Assembly (NCBI GenBank): GCA_026686845.1
Contig: JAIVEN010000002.1
Location: 38,953,001 to 39,017,000, forward strand
DNA length: 64,000 bases
Reading direction: 5' to 3'
Source: Adenanthera pavonina
Lineage: Eukaryota; Streptophyta; Magnoliopsida; Fabales; Fabaceae
Part shown: positions 1-12,959 of the stretch, piece after piece
How the letters are laid out: every line of letters starts with the position of its first letter
Position numbering within the stretch: position 1 is the first letter of the stretch
Position numbers and translations under genes: made by a program
The notes under the pieces: generated by a model
Seen by the model: the letters and a program-made list of their open reading frames with translations, nothing else
The model's database searches: none
What the model was told of the DNA's origin: nothing

Positions 1-107
1 AATGACTATTAGAGGGACCTCTATTTTTGGTGAATAAGTAGAAAGTCCAAATCAAGTTACCAGAGGATTTGACTCATTTAAATCAAGTTTGGTACTGCTA
101 AACTTAC

Positions 108-3100
108 CTTCGTCATCTTCATCTCCATTTTGACTTGTAAAGAATGGGGTGAGGTAATTTTTATCTAAAGCAGTGAAAGATGCAGCACTGCAAAGGAGAA
201 GAAACCAGTAAATAACAAAGAAAAGATCTCTCAGATAAATATACTCCACCGTATTTTTAATTTCAACATTCAGATGATACCTCTTATGGAATTCTTTCAA
301 TTTCATTTTGATTTTGTTGCCTGATGAAGATTCTTCATCATACGAAGGACCAATATAACCATTGTTTCCCTCAAAATTCTGGTAGAAGAAAACAAAAATA
401 TTGTAGGAGACAGAAATGAAAAAACATGTGCAAATAAATTTATTACAAGAAACAATTATCTGTATTCAAGATAAATGACACTGACAAAAGTCATTAAGTT
501 TAATTTGGAAGCTAACAATTAAAAGCAATTGTATAACAAAGATCCTTAACCGAATATGTATTCTTCATTCTTGGAATTCCAAATCACAATAAGAGCAAAC
601 AGGTTTACAGCAGCAGTAGAGTCACATGATTCCTAGAATAAGTCAATTAATTATTCCTAGAACTTGATAAGTTGGAAAGTAAAGATTCTATTTTAATTGA
701 ATTGGTTGTATCTTGTATGTAATCCTTAGTTTACATCAAGGATTGTCCTTGAGTCCGCATTTGTTTGATCTTGTTTTTTATGTTTTGATCAAAAGCATAT
801 ACAAGATGAAATTCCTTAGTGCATGCTCTTTGCAAATGATATAATTTTAATTGAGGAGTCAAGAGAAGAGATTAACTCCAAACTTGAGTCATGAAGACAC
901 ATTGGAATCAAAACGAATTCCAAGTGTCAAAGTTTAATCAAAAGGTTGTTTCTTGAGTAGGAATAAGACGGAATATATGTACTGCAAATTTAACATGAGG
1001 CAAGTTAGAAATGATTTGAAGGTAAAATAAAAATTGGAGATCAAACCATACCACAAGTGTCACAAGTGTCAAAGTTTAGCTATTTGGGATTAATTTTACA
1101 TAGTAACGGTGAAAAGGAAGTTTTGATGGTTAAAGTGGAGAAAAACTTCAAGAGTTATTTGTAACTGCAAAGTTCCTACCAAGATTAAAGGGATGTTCTA
1201 TCAAACTACTATAAGACCAACAATGCTTGGTGGCAGTAAATGTTAGGCTTTGAAAGGACAGGAGCATAAGATGATGGTAACTAAAATGAGAATGTTAAGA
1301 TAAAGGTGTGTTCATACAAGAAATGACAACATAAGAAATCATTGTACATGATGAAAAGTTGGGGTAGCACCTATCAAGAAGAAAATAGTGGAAAATTGAT
1401 TAAAGTGGTTTGAATATGTACAAAGGAGATCACCAAAGGAGTCAATGAGGAGAGCTGATATGATGATCTTTAGCCTTATAATAAGATTAAGAGGAAAATC
1501 AACAAGGACACTGAGAGAAGAGAAGTTATAAGACAAGATCTCTTGATTAATGATATATCTGAAAAAATGGTTTTTGATAAATTGTGTCGTATGATTCATA
1601 TAGGTAACCTAACCTAATGGGATAAGGCTATTGTTATTATTGTTGTTGTTGGTTTATGTAAGCCTATGCTTCCTAACCTCTAACTTAAAAGGTATTTTTG
1701 TAAAAGAATTGGTTGAAAGGACTCTCCACCCAAGAAAATATGTATATCATCAAACTGGTCTAAGAACTCCTCAAAATGATACCCACAGTCTTTCCTCACA
1801 CAAGATCATTTCTCTAGACCTGCTAGATTAGATCTATCCGCCTAGGATAATCTAGTGCCAACCTGTTGTGCATGCTAAATCCCAAAACACACCTTGTCTC
1901 TGGCTATTATCACCAAAAACTTCCAGATTGAAATGGAGTCAAAAGCTTGACAAAGCATGATGAAATTCAATTGAATTAGTTATAATTTATGAACATAATT
2001 AGAAGACCAAATTGTACACTCCTTTCAGTGCCAAATGCAGCCTACATATGCGCAGGTAAAAAAAAAAAAACCCCAAAATAAAGGAAATTTCTTTCTGAAC
2101 AAATTAGTCCCACCCTTCCACATTTTGGTAAACTAAGAGTCAGCTTCATGATATATCAGAAAAAGATCAATTTAGGAGGCAACAATTTCCAAAAGAAAGC
2201 AAAAGAGCCTCCTCATCTTGTCTATGTCAGGACTTATCACTAAATCAGGATGGCAAGCGTAAAAGGACAAGAAGTTAAATTTCAACTCATAAGGCTATGT
2301 TAGCACAAATGAATTTGACTTGTGAATAATGAAAAGTACGGAAAAAAAAACACAAGTATCTAATAAATGAAGAATGGAATAAATAAAATAACCTTGTCAG
2401 TGTAAGTAAGTCACACGCTACTCTAACAACCACTAAACCATGACATGCATAATATGCATCCATATCTCTTCAATGAGAAGTGCATAAAAAAGACATCCAT
2501 AATTTTGGTACAAAGCCGTCAAAAAGAATAATTTTAGCTCACATCTCAAACGGCCATTGATCTCATAAACTACTGATGGGTCTTGCATATTTCAAGTTAA
2601 AAGTAATATACAATAAGCTTTATACATATTTGGCAAAAAAAAGGAAAAAGCTTTATACATATATAGTAAATAATATAAAAGGAAGTTATCTGTTGTAAAA
2701 CTCACATCGATGTTGCCCACTGGATTCAAAGCATTGTCAATGTTATGATTGTCACCTACAACTTCTAGGGCTTCCAGCATAGTCCCTGTTGAACCACCAA
2801 TCAGCAATACCTGAAACAAAGATGAATTTGAATATTTAGAATATTCATAAGGGGTTGCTTACGACCAAGGGTTGGGGATTCAAAAATTTCAAACAGAAAG
2901 GAAAAAAAAAAAAGGAATTGGCTACTTGCTAATAAACTACATAACCTCATATGAACATGAATTGAGACAGAAATATTGATATACTCATCATCCACTAAGC
3001 AATGATCAAAACTTTTGAGATAGGAATAGAATGAAGATTCCCATGAATGTATGTTTGGTTGTTGGAATGAATCTCCCATTCCATTGGCATGCTCATTCAC

Positions 3101-6100
3101 ATAAACTTGGGAATGTGTAGTATTCCATTAGAACTCCGATAGAATGTTATTTTATTTGCAGGAATGAGGCGGTTAATGACCAAGTATTAAATTATAAAAT
3201 TAATGTTAAATCAAAGTAAGAAAATTTATTATTTTAATTATTAAAAATTTATAATTTTGATATTGTTATAAAAATATTTTGCAAATTTAATAAAATAAAA
3301 AAATATTTTAATAATTTAATTAAATACATGTATCAAATTTTTTCCAATTAAAAATTAATAATGAATAATATAAATTAAGGGTATTATAGTCATTTGATCA
3401 TTATTCCATTCCATTATTATTTTCATCCAACCAAACACACATATGAAGTGAAAAATTCATTCCTATCCATAACATACTGAACATTATTATTTCATTCCAT
3501 CAAAACTTATTTCCATTCTCATTCTCATACCTATAAAAAATATTCCAGCAAATAAAGGGGGCCTTAGGGAATCTTATCAGTTTCATTCTTATGCTCCCAC
3601 TCCATGATATTCACGTAACTCCTATCTTTAACAAACATGGAGTCAAAAAGCACATTACATTAGCCAGATATGACTTTCTAAAAGAAAAAAAAAAGCATTT
3701 AATTTAACTAAAAAAGTGTAATCATACTTTATCCCAAAAAAAAAAATTGAATCATAAGATGATTTCTTCTCCCAATCTCAAAGACTTCGGATTTAAGATT
3801 TATGCAGTTCAATGATAATATTTTACCTTTTAAAATTAATGGTACTTGGACAAATATAACCAGAAAATTTTTATCACAACCCACGGAAAATAGTACACAT
3901 TGATCACACATCCATTCTACCTAATAAAATTTTGTTGACTTTTCCAGCTGGAGCAATCAATGACAAAAGCACTTCATAATGCCAAGGATCACAGAAACAG
4001 AACAATTAAGCAACTAATAGACAACGGCTTGATAAGGAAATGCAGAATATTAACTATGAAGAGTAAGAACAGTTTTTATGAATAACATTATGTCTAAATT
4101 TAGATACTTTACACCATTTCTACAGTACTTATTTTGTGCTTAATGATTGGCTCAAAAAGGGGACAACAGTGAGCATGCCTACCGTTAGAACAACTATAGC
4201 TGTAGTTGCAGTGAATATGGTCTGTCCATGTCCATCGGGAAGATCATGAACTGATTGCAAAGCAAGGGCAAATGCCATTGCCCCACGAAGTCCTATTTCA
4301 TGGTATCCAAAATTTAGGCAAATTAGCAAAGAAAAAGTCAAAAGAAATACATTCTTTGGAATCAAACTTTCCACAGCAATGTCAGTAACTTCCGTGTTCT
4401 TTTCCTCACCACTATACCAAAGTGCTTTCTGATGTTTTGGAGGTATCTTTCGGTTAGCAGGTCTGACCAAATTAATCAAATAAGCACAAGAGAAGACATT
4501 TGCTGCCCTGAATTAAGTGACCAAACAATCTAGTTAAAGCCTTCCAAGAGAATTGAGAAAGCATAACAATGATTCCAGTGCATTGAAATGGGCCAGATAA
4601 TCATAAAATCATCAAAAAAAAAAAACTGAATCATAAAATGAACACATCTTCATGATCTAGGGCTTATCTACATAGCAGTTACAGCAACAGTACCTTGCAA
4701 CCCCAATAAATATCTAGTGTGGTTCTAGTTAAGGAAGAAAAATCGCAGTGAAATGAAATACTAAGCCACTATGAGTCCTTACTGCCCAGATTTCCAGGGC
4801 AAAATAAAGAAGAAAGGATACAATGGAGAAGAACATAAATCCAACATGTGATCCGCTTTGCTGTTCCATAGCAATATCAAATCCCATGTATATAAATCTG
4901 CAAATCATTAAACAACAATAGTTCATGCATCATATAAACTGTAAGATTTGATTATAAGAAGAAACAAGTTGAAAATGAAATCCTCACATAAATGTTTCTG
5001 CCAATGATGATATTAAATGGAAAAATGCAGAGACAAATCTCTGAGAACTTTCAGACAAATTGGAATATGTGTAATGCTTCATAACCTAAAACAAAGTACC
5101 AAAATACTCATAAGATTGCTTAACAAAGATGAGAAATAAAAAAGAAATTAAAAAAGAAAAAAGTAGAGACAAAATATGAACTTACTATTCCCGTGAAGAG
5201 TATGGATACAATACCAGACAAGCCAAGACCTTCTGCAAGCATGTACCTAAAAATAAGATATGTATGCACTGATTTATACCTGAATGTAGACGAGAATGTA
5301 GCAAACTTCTGAGACAAACTAAAGACAAAATGGTCCAAGAGATTACTTACGAGAAATATGGGAAAAGAACAAAAAGACAGCTCTCTAAGTTCTGAAGACT
5401 GGACAGAACCAGAAAATTCTCCTTATCAGTATTTTTCAGTTACGATGGGAATCATCAAATGTTAAGTCAAAGAAAAATAAACACTATGTACTCACTTGTC
5501 AACATCCAATCCTGCATACTTAAATAAGTAATAACAGTTAAGGTTTTCACAATCTATTAACATGTAAGTATCTAGAGTGCTATGCTGCAAATAATTAGGG
5601 GAAGAGTGGATTTAAAAGGATATCAAAGCAGATGTAAATCCAACTCCAACACCTGCATATCCACCAAAAGCATGGCAACTTAAGAACATTGAGAATATAA
5701 CAATTTATAAACAAAACGTAAAAGCACCTCCTATCATAAGAAAAAGAAAAGCACATTTCTATAGCAAGGCTCTCTATCTCTCTTTTTCATCCACACGTAC
5801 AAGAGAAAACCAAGAGGCAAGACTTCATCTTCCTCTAGCTTTACTTTATATCAAGTTGGTAAAAGCAACCAACAGCAAGATCACAAGTATAAGGCATATC
5901 AGTTAAAAGGAACAACATGGCATGTGGCAGTTATTAACTTAGTTGATTTAAGTTCTCATCTTTACCCAAATTTAGAATATAAAAAAAAAAAAAAGTTCTC
6001 TTCAGAACATTTATTAGCCCCAAACAGTAGCAAGTATTTTAACTAATCCAACAATGGATAAAGAGAACACAAGGTAACATCTTTACAACTAACCTGCAGA

Positions 6101-8251
6101 CATCGAGCCAACAAAAGTCTCCAAAAATCTCACAACCACCATGAAGAAATTTTGTCCAGAAGGGTTAGTTTTGACCGATGACATCGTCCTGCATGTAGGC
6201 TTCTGAGTCAGAGTTGTACTTTTATTCACACTTAGCTTATTATGAACAACAATAACATGATGTAGAATATCTGATACCTGTACAAGGAAATTGCAATCTA
6301 TTCATAGCACACCAGTGTGAGTAGGTAGGCAAGAAAAGAACAAACAAAAAGGTAAACAAATTAGCCAGTTAACAACAACCATATCATGACAAATAATGTG
6401 CTACAAAATAAGAGATAAAATAAGCACAATAGTACCGAATACTTACTGCATCATTCAAGACTGATTCTCCAAACACCAAGGCATATAAGTTGACATCTAT
6501 GCCAAGTTCCTACAAATAAGGCAAACAAAAGTACATATAAGGAACAAGAAGAGGCAGAAGTCAACATACATTTACTATATGTATACATTTACTATATGTA
6601 TGTTGTATAATCCTCAAAAAGTAAAATTTTAAATTAGAAAAGACAACAGAATGTTATGCAGCTAGTTGGGTAGAAAATAAGGAAAGTATGAAAACCCATA
6701 GTTCAGAAAGTTTAAATAATTATCATATCTAATAATTAAGGATTAAAGCCAATTGTGTGCAAAGGACCTGAGCAACAAAAAAGACTACCAAGCATGCCTC
6801 TCTTGCATCATCTCTCTTTCTGATAAAATTTCTTTTTTAACCAAAAAAAAAAATCAAAATAAAAGGGATTAAATAAAGTGTATTCCTAAGACAAGGTCTT
6901 TAAAGAGAGATTTATAAAACTTATTCCCCAACTAAGCCCTTATTCATGTGTTTTATGCTACATATTGCCAACAAAATTGAGTTACAGACAAATGTCTTAA
7001 TCAATCACATATGTAATTAAATCAAATATCATCTAAGCAAAAGTAGCAGTACTTGAGCAACAAACAAATAAGCTAGATTAAAGAAAGTTATGAATTAAAA
7101 ATTAGAAGTCAGAATATGTAAATGCAGTACTAGAGCCAATGAAAAGTATACAAAAAAGGATAAGTGGTATAACCTGAAATATGGATAGAACAGTAACAGG
7201 ATCAGTTGCGGATATCAGAGCACCAAACATTAGGCATTCCACAAAAGGAAGTCTATACATAAGGTAGATCAAACCACCAAGATAACTGCAGCAGATAGGA
7301 GAAAAATGTTAGCATGACGTTGACAAATTCTAATGAACCAAAAGAGCAAAACTAGCTAAACATGATGTAAAATAAAAAATTGGAGGAAATAACTTACACT
7401 AAAACACCGGTGACTACTGAGGCGATAAAGGTACCAAATATAGCAAATGTCACAATTGCTCCAAAATTTGAGAAGAAAGGTTTCTGTTCGATAAAAATCA
7501 AGAAGTGAGCAAAGTTATCCAGAGAAAAACAAAGCGCAAGTTTAAAACCAAGTATATGGAGGAACTCACAGGTGAAAGACTGAAACCAGACTGAGTAAAC
7601 TCAACAGTCAAGGAGAAAAGCAATAAAGCACACCCAGATCACTAGAAAACATTAGTTGTATAAATGGAAACGAAGGTCAGAGAAGACCATGATAATAAAT
7701 AAGGAAAGCAATATAACAAACTCCACTAAGGATATAATATGATGGGAGGTAACAGGAACAGGAAGAAAAATTCCTCATGAAAATTGAACCACGCCCTGTA
7801 AAAGGGAATGAAAATGACAACCCCATAAGTCCGCTCTTGAAACAAACAAGATCCAAAATTAAAAGTCCCACTAAAATCTTGTTCCAAGATTGAAAAAAGA
7901 CAGTATAACCGATAGTCATTGCAATAACCTGATACTAGTTTCTGTGTCTGAAATGTTAGCAAGTCCACCAACAATTAAACCTGCAAGAGCAAGCCAATTT
8001 TGTAAAAATTATGGGCAAAAAAAACCAAAAACACCAATTAAATGATCAGCAATCACCATGAGGGTACCTATGAGAAGAGAAGCACTTGCTTCAGGGATAA
8101 CATATATCCGCTTGCGACGAAGGACGTGACCAAGAACGAAAGACAAAACCAACATCATGATCTGAAGAAGAATTCCCACTCCGGCAGCTTGCTGATCCTT
8201 GCCGGGAGCCCCATGAACATCGGCCGGAGAAATCTCATCCTCCACGCCCAT
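108..8251 (-). CDS. NHX5/NHX6-class endosomal Na+(K+)/H+ antiporter, 21 exons, 3' end beyond the window
   Basis: The product is a cation/proton exchanger of Golgi and endosomes (family knowledge) that controls lumenal pH and K+/Na+. Exons on the minus strand, 5' to 3': 8251-8068, 7980-7929, 7795-7736, 7594-7570, 7483-7398, 7285-7174, 6509-6447, 6297-6278, 6188-6094, 5652-5624, 5527-5496, 5398-5351, 5246-5186, 5085-4988, 4897-4822, 4713-4694, 4507-4410, 4292-4183, 2810-2706, 378-281, 187-108. All phases agree and give 517 codons plus one base; the plant class is about 520-540 aa. Landmarks: QQAAGVGILLQ near residue 20, the amiloride-site motif FFFLFLLPPI at about 88-97, SATDPVTVLS, GESVLNDA with the ND pair at about 192-193, and GLRGAMAFALALQS from about 387. 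The membrane domain is followed by an acidic hydrophilic tail. I chose the ATG at 8251 because family members start just before this point; an in-frame ATG at 8308 would add 19 residues. The last exon lies left of base 1; if intron 21 were retained, translation would stop at 52-54. Several exons are tiny (20, 25, 20, 29, 32 nt). Confidence 0.93.
755..1655 (+). mobile_element. L1-type LINE fragment (reverse transcriptase 3' half and tail) in NHX intron 19
   Basis: The plus strand encodes broken remains of a plant L1 reverse transcriptase C-terminal region. At 823-895 the frame reads MLFANDIILIEESREEIN, the site of the conserved FADD box, here FAND. At about 1355-1430 it reads KVGVAPIKKKIVEN then a stop, then LKWFEYVQRR, the typical L1 C-terminal motif. 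The fragment ends with a WDKA-like segment and a TTG/TTA-rich tail at 1621-1652, a usual plant LINE terminus. It lies antisense to the NHX gene within a 2.3-kb intron. It is 5'-truncated, with several stops and frame changes. No target duplication was found. Confidence 0.75.
3041..3445. repeat. Possible MITE-like insertion in NHX intron 18
   Basis: The large 1.37-kb intron 18 holds an AT-rich insert. A motif around 3049-3060 (TATGTTTGGTTG) recurs inverted at about 3429-3440 (CAACCAAACACA), and GGAATG/CATTCC motifs lie inside both. This fits a small non-autonomous DNA element, but the exact ends and target duplication are not clear. Confidence 0.3.
4714..4821 (-). other. U12-type GT-AG intron 15 of the NHX gene
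   Basis: The donor reads GTATCCTTTC, which matches the U12 GT-AG donor, and the branch site reads TTCCTTAACT, a perfect consensus, shortly before ACACTAG. The junction joins ...GFMFFSI to the 20-nt exon 16 (IFIGVA). Length is 108 nt. Confidence 0.88.
5528..5623 (-). other. U12-type AT-AC intron 10 of the NHX gene
   Basis: The donor reads ATATCCTTTT and the acceptor ends TTAC, with CCTTAACT about 10 nt before it: a near-consensus U12 donor, branch site and spacing. The junction joins ...GFTSAL to LFKYAGLD without loss. Length is 96 nt. Confidence 0.88.
7595..7735 (-). other. U12-type AT-AC intron 3 of the NHX gene
   Basis: Read on the minus strand, the intron starts ATATCCTTA, the minor-spliceosome AT-AC donor. 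It ends in AC after a branch-site-like TCCTTGAC (consensus TCCTTRAC) about 15 nt upstream. Splicing here joins codon F99 (TT|T) exactly and leaves the 25-nt exon 4 in frame (FQSGFSLSP). No GT-AG alternative preserves the conserved protein. Confidence 0.85.
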
Positions 8252-8437
8252 TCTGGAAACTTCGCTGGAAGCAGCTGCTTCCGCCAACGCCCGTATCGCG
8301 CGAATCAAATTTGGATGATCGTCTTTCAGACCCCACCCACCAGTTCTTCGCCCTGGCTGTGGTATTTTACCTATTCCCAGGTTTTGGACTTTTTGCCTCC
8401 GTAATCACGGAACAAAGTAAAAAGGAATGGGATGCAT

Positions 8438-8462
8438 TATATATATATATATATATATATAT
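8438..8462. repeat. (AT)n microsatellite
   Basis: An uninterrupted run of TA/AT dinucleotides lies about 190 bp upstream of the presumed NHX start codon. It could be a length-variable site in the promoter region. Confidence 0.9.
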
Positions 8463-10368
8463 GATTTATTCAACGTAAAATTAAATGATGCATAGTTCCA
8501 TCTAGGAAACCTATCATCAATCAACCTATCCAAGAAAATTTGGAGCATTTAAATTAAATTAAATTTTATTATTATATTTTTATATATTTTTATTTTATTA
8601 AATTTAAAATTTAAAATAAAAATAATTTTATAAATATTACTTTTTAAGAAAATAATATTATTATTTAAAAAATTAAAATAAAAAATTTTAAATCTGAATC
8701 ATTTCAATTTGATCCATAAATATTGGGTGTATCATTATCATGAGCATCCAATAAATTCGTTGAGTAGAGGTTTTTAAAATTAATTTATTAATAAAATAAT
8801 TAATACAAAAATTTCCCAAAAGAACATTGAGAGACCTTTTTGTATCATATAATAATATTAAGTGACAAACTAGATGTAATTATAAATTACAATAATTAAA
8901 TAATATTTAAATTAAAAAAATTGGCCAAATATTTAAGTTAAATTGACGATTGAAGATCTTAAAAGAATGATATTATTAAGTATTGTTTAAAATGTTGTAA
9001 CATTTATTGTGGGACCTCATATGCTGATTTAAATATCATGAATAATTTTATATTACTTTTTTATTCTTTATTTTTTTTACTATATTGGAAAATAAAATAA
9101 AATTTTATAAAAAAATGATTTTAAATACAATCTCTTCAAAAGTACACTAGCTTGAGTTTCCTTACCGATGTGTTATATTATTCGTCATCACTCCGTAAGT
9201 TGAAGGCGTGCAATTAATCTTTTTAATGAAAATTAAAAGAGGACAGTGCTCCATGTTATTTATTTTAGTTCACTTCATCTCTGCCAAGCACGTCATTCTT
9301 TTTAAATAATTATCCAGTATCCAAAATCGGTCACTAGTTTGGATTCCAACTATTTAAGTTGTTTAACCCTATTTGAGGAAAACTTTCCAAAAGAGATTTT
9401 TTTGCTTTTACAGTGTTGAACTCGAGAAATTGTGCTACCGAACACATCTTTAAATAACCATAAATAAGAGCAATTTCATCAAACACATCTGTCAATCCAA
9501 TCTTTATAAAAAAAATCATTTTAATCTTTAATCCTTTTAATCCTTTTTTTTTTCTTTTGTCAATTGGACTTCCAGGATACAATCCTTTTAATCTTTAATC
9601 AATCTAATTATTCTCTAAATTATAAATATTTTACCAATAAGGCTCTAGCAAATTTGATATATAGTTGAATTCTTTAAATATGTTATTATAGATTTAATCT
9701 AAGACACCTTTATGAAATTTCAAAGAAAAACAAAATCAAAGAATCCAAATTTGCTGATATAATAATATAAAATTTGGGAGTTCTAAAGTATCATCTATAC
9801 TATGTGATTATTTCACTAATCTTCTGTACGACTCTAAATTAAGTATTAAAATTATTAATTATTGAAATTAAAATGTTTATAAAATTATCCACCCTATAAT
9901 ACCGCTTTAAAAATTTCTCAAAAAGCAACACACAAATATATAACTGAACTTAAATTAAAAACAAGTATGGTCAAAACATTTGCAACACTAAGTGGCTTTA
10001 GAAATACATAATCATATCAAACCTAGGAGATATGACATAAACAAAAATTGATACAAAGACAATTTTATTCATTCAAAATGAAATATTACATAGATAAGGA
10101 TCAAGGAAGCATAGAGATTTTTGTCTCACCACCCTTATTAGTCACTATGTCCTCAAAATAGCCAAGCCTAAAAGAAAACGAAAACAATTAACAGCATTCA
10201 AATATCAAGCAATAAAACATCATAGTTAGACCTAGTATGACCAAGTAGAAAATAAGCTTTGGCTTCCTTATTGACCCAACGGACCTTTCTACCTTTGAAG
10301 ACTTAGCATTAATATTCCACTGGATTTTCCTGTGAACAATAACAAGACTAATTCGAAATGTAACATCC
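8463..10368. other. AT-rich intergenic stretch, no gene seen
   Basis: This is the upstream flank of the NHX gene. Reading frames are short and look random. I see no conserved protein, tRNA or clear repeat ends. Promoter elements of the NHX gene may lie near 8310-8500, but none could be assigned by eye. Confidence 0.6.
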
Positions 10369-12959
10369 CAAAAATTTCTATCTATGTCGTAATTGATATT
10401 GGGTCTTGTATTGTGATAAAATGGAACTTAGGGGCATAGATAGAAAAAGATATTGGGTGGCCATGAAATATAAGAGATGATATTTTAATTTCTGGACTCT
10501 AGAAACATTAAATGTTTTTCACGAGTTAGGCTTTTAATGTAATAAATGAAAAGTTTAGGTATAAAGTGTAATTATATTGGGTCATTAACTATAAATATTT
10601 TTAAATTTTATTTTTGGCAAGGATTAAATTAAGAAAAATATTTTAGAAATTTGGGTCTTGCTAAATAGATATATTAACATAATTAGAAAAGTTAAAAATA
10701 ATTGAAGATGTTAAAAAGATAATGAAGGACTTTGGGCAAAGTGGGACCCACCAAGCCCAAAAAGATTATTGAGCCCAAATAGTAAACCCTAAAACCTACT
10801 TATTGAAGACTTTTTAGTGGGGTGCATAATGATATGAAGTGATGTCATAAATGGAAAGAAAAGAAAAGAATTCCTTATAATTCTTAATAAAAGAAATAAG
10901 TGGATAAAAAATAAAATTAAAATTTATTTAATTTCTTGATGGTCAAGTATAGTATATTGGAAGAAAAATTATTTCCTCCCCTTCCCTTATGTTAGACAAA
11001 ATTTAGAAGCAAAGAAAGAGAAATTTTTCCAAAATAAAAATACTTGGAGAATAAGCAAAAATGAAGCTTCAAGAAGGAATATGGAGTGGTGAGCAAGAAA
11101 TGATATGGACCATTGGATCTAAGGCAAAAATCAATGCCTAGAATTCAAAGAGACAACTTCTAAAAGAAGGTATATGAGTGGGGAGCGAGCAAGTGAATAA
11201 TAGCCCTTGGATCTAAATGGAAATCAATGGATAAGATTGAATGGAATTGCCTATAAATATGGAGAGGTCTCCTCTCCTGCCATTCTTTCCTTTTGGCCAA
11301 ATTATAGAGAGAGGGAGTGAGCTATTGAGTTCTTCAATTTTAGAGTGAGAAAAAGAAAGGAAATTCTAGGAAGAAAAGGAGATAGAGCAAGAAGCAAGGA
11401 AGCTTAAGGTCTTGGATAACAAAAGGAAGTCATTGAATAGCATACATGTAACATCTGACATATTTTATACATGTTTCGAAAGCTTAATAGTTATGTATAC
11501 ATGTTTAATTAATAATACTCAAAGTGATCGATAGGTCTAAATGGTTGTCCTCATCATTCACTAAGCCTATTTGAGCTATTTCATAAATTGATAAATTTTA
11601 GAGATCATATTTTTAAGTGAAAGTTTTTGCATTGGAAAGTAGATGTTTTAAGCTTTCCATAGAGTCCTTATTTGCAATTTTTTAAGGTCTATAGCTCAAG
11701 CTATAGGGTTATAAAGTGGGAGCTCATATGCAGCGTGAAATCGTGATTTCAACCTTTCCATGTTACAATTGGTGCTCAACATTGTGTTTTGCTTAAAATT
11801 TTAAATATAAATCACAATTTTCTATCTATGAAATTGCAATTCGGGCCTAGAAGTTGATTTTTAAGCTTTTGGAACTCCCATTTCTCATAAATGTTAGGGC
11901 TCAGATCCTCTACTATCACCCAAGTATTTCTAAGGCCAGAGGGACAATTTTGCGCGATTTTGAAGGTCTACAAGCAAGGTAAGAGTATAATTTTAGCCTA
12001 TACTTCATCTTCAACAATATAATTGGTTTAGATTTTGAGTTTAGTGAATATTTGAGTAAACCTAAAGCTAGAGTTTTGAATTTTGTTAGGGCTTTGCTAT
12101 AAAATCATGTCATAAAGCTTCCTAAAGCTATAAGTTGGTTGATATTATTGATTAATGATTCTTTGAAGTGGAAAACTTGAATTATGCATGAACCTAAAGT
12201 GTAGTAAGATATGTAATTGATAGGTGTTGGCTGCAAAACTTTTATCATTAGCTTCTTTGGACTATAGATGTTGACTTAAGAGGTAACCAAGTTAGCTTCT
12301 TTTCATTAACATGATGCATATGTTAAATTGAATTATCTCATATGATTTTCTAACATGAACATTGAGATATTGACTTTAGCTTAAATATGACTATAGCATG
12401 ATGCAATCCCCATGGTAGTGATAAACACTTGATGAAGAAATAATGCTAATGGTACGTCTACTATCTTGTATAATGGAAATGCATGATAAATGATGATAAT
12501 GAGCTACCGATGTTAAATGTGTGATGTGGACATGGTGTTGTTATTAGTTAAGCATATATTGGAATCAGGTAATTTAGTCCTTATTATTACATGGTAATTA
12601 CCAAAAGTCCACTTGTCCACACACAAGGCCTTTTACAGGAAGTGGTGAGGCAATGAAGGCCAAGCCCTAAACTATCATCCTTTGGCCGAGAGGTAAAAAG
12701 TGAAAAGGCTTGGGTATTCCCTAAACCATGAAGTGGAAGGTGAAGTGCCAATTATGGTCTATTTCACCAAATTAAGGTCTTAGAGGACCAAAAAACATGG
12801 AATGGTATTCCTTACACTATGGCTTGGAAGGAGTCGTAAAAGGAGGAATAGTCTATCTAAACTATACTTTAGATTGGCGTTGTAAAAAGGTAGACCAAAT
12901 CCATGGATGGGGATTATGTTATGGTTGCCTCATGTTTGTCTTCTTTATGATAAGAACAT
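10369..12959 (+). mobile_element. Ty3/gypsy-type LTR (F), left part, interrupted by copia element E1
   Basis: It starts TGTAACATCCC, the same kind of start seen at 14494 and 63255 and, in reverse, at 33530. A TATA-like CCTATAAATATGGAG at about 11250-11264 is followed by a pyrimidine-rich leader, as in an LTR promoter. There is no coding capacity. The copia element starts abruptly at 12960. The missing right part is probably 23304-24196, which ends GTGTGACA. The combined length of about 3.5 kb is close to the related LTR at 14494-18069. Family assignment is inferred from these shared ends. Confidence 0.45.

Noticed and set aside
1..107. Terminal NHX exon within the first 107 bases
   Set aside because: No acceptor with a following frame that fits the family C-terminus; the intron donor at 107-106 is good and the last exon must lie outside.
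7677..7974. Two overlapping frames beside the NHX first exons
   Set aside because: They run from intron into exons 2 and 3; the real coding parts are 7980-7929 and 7795-7736.
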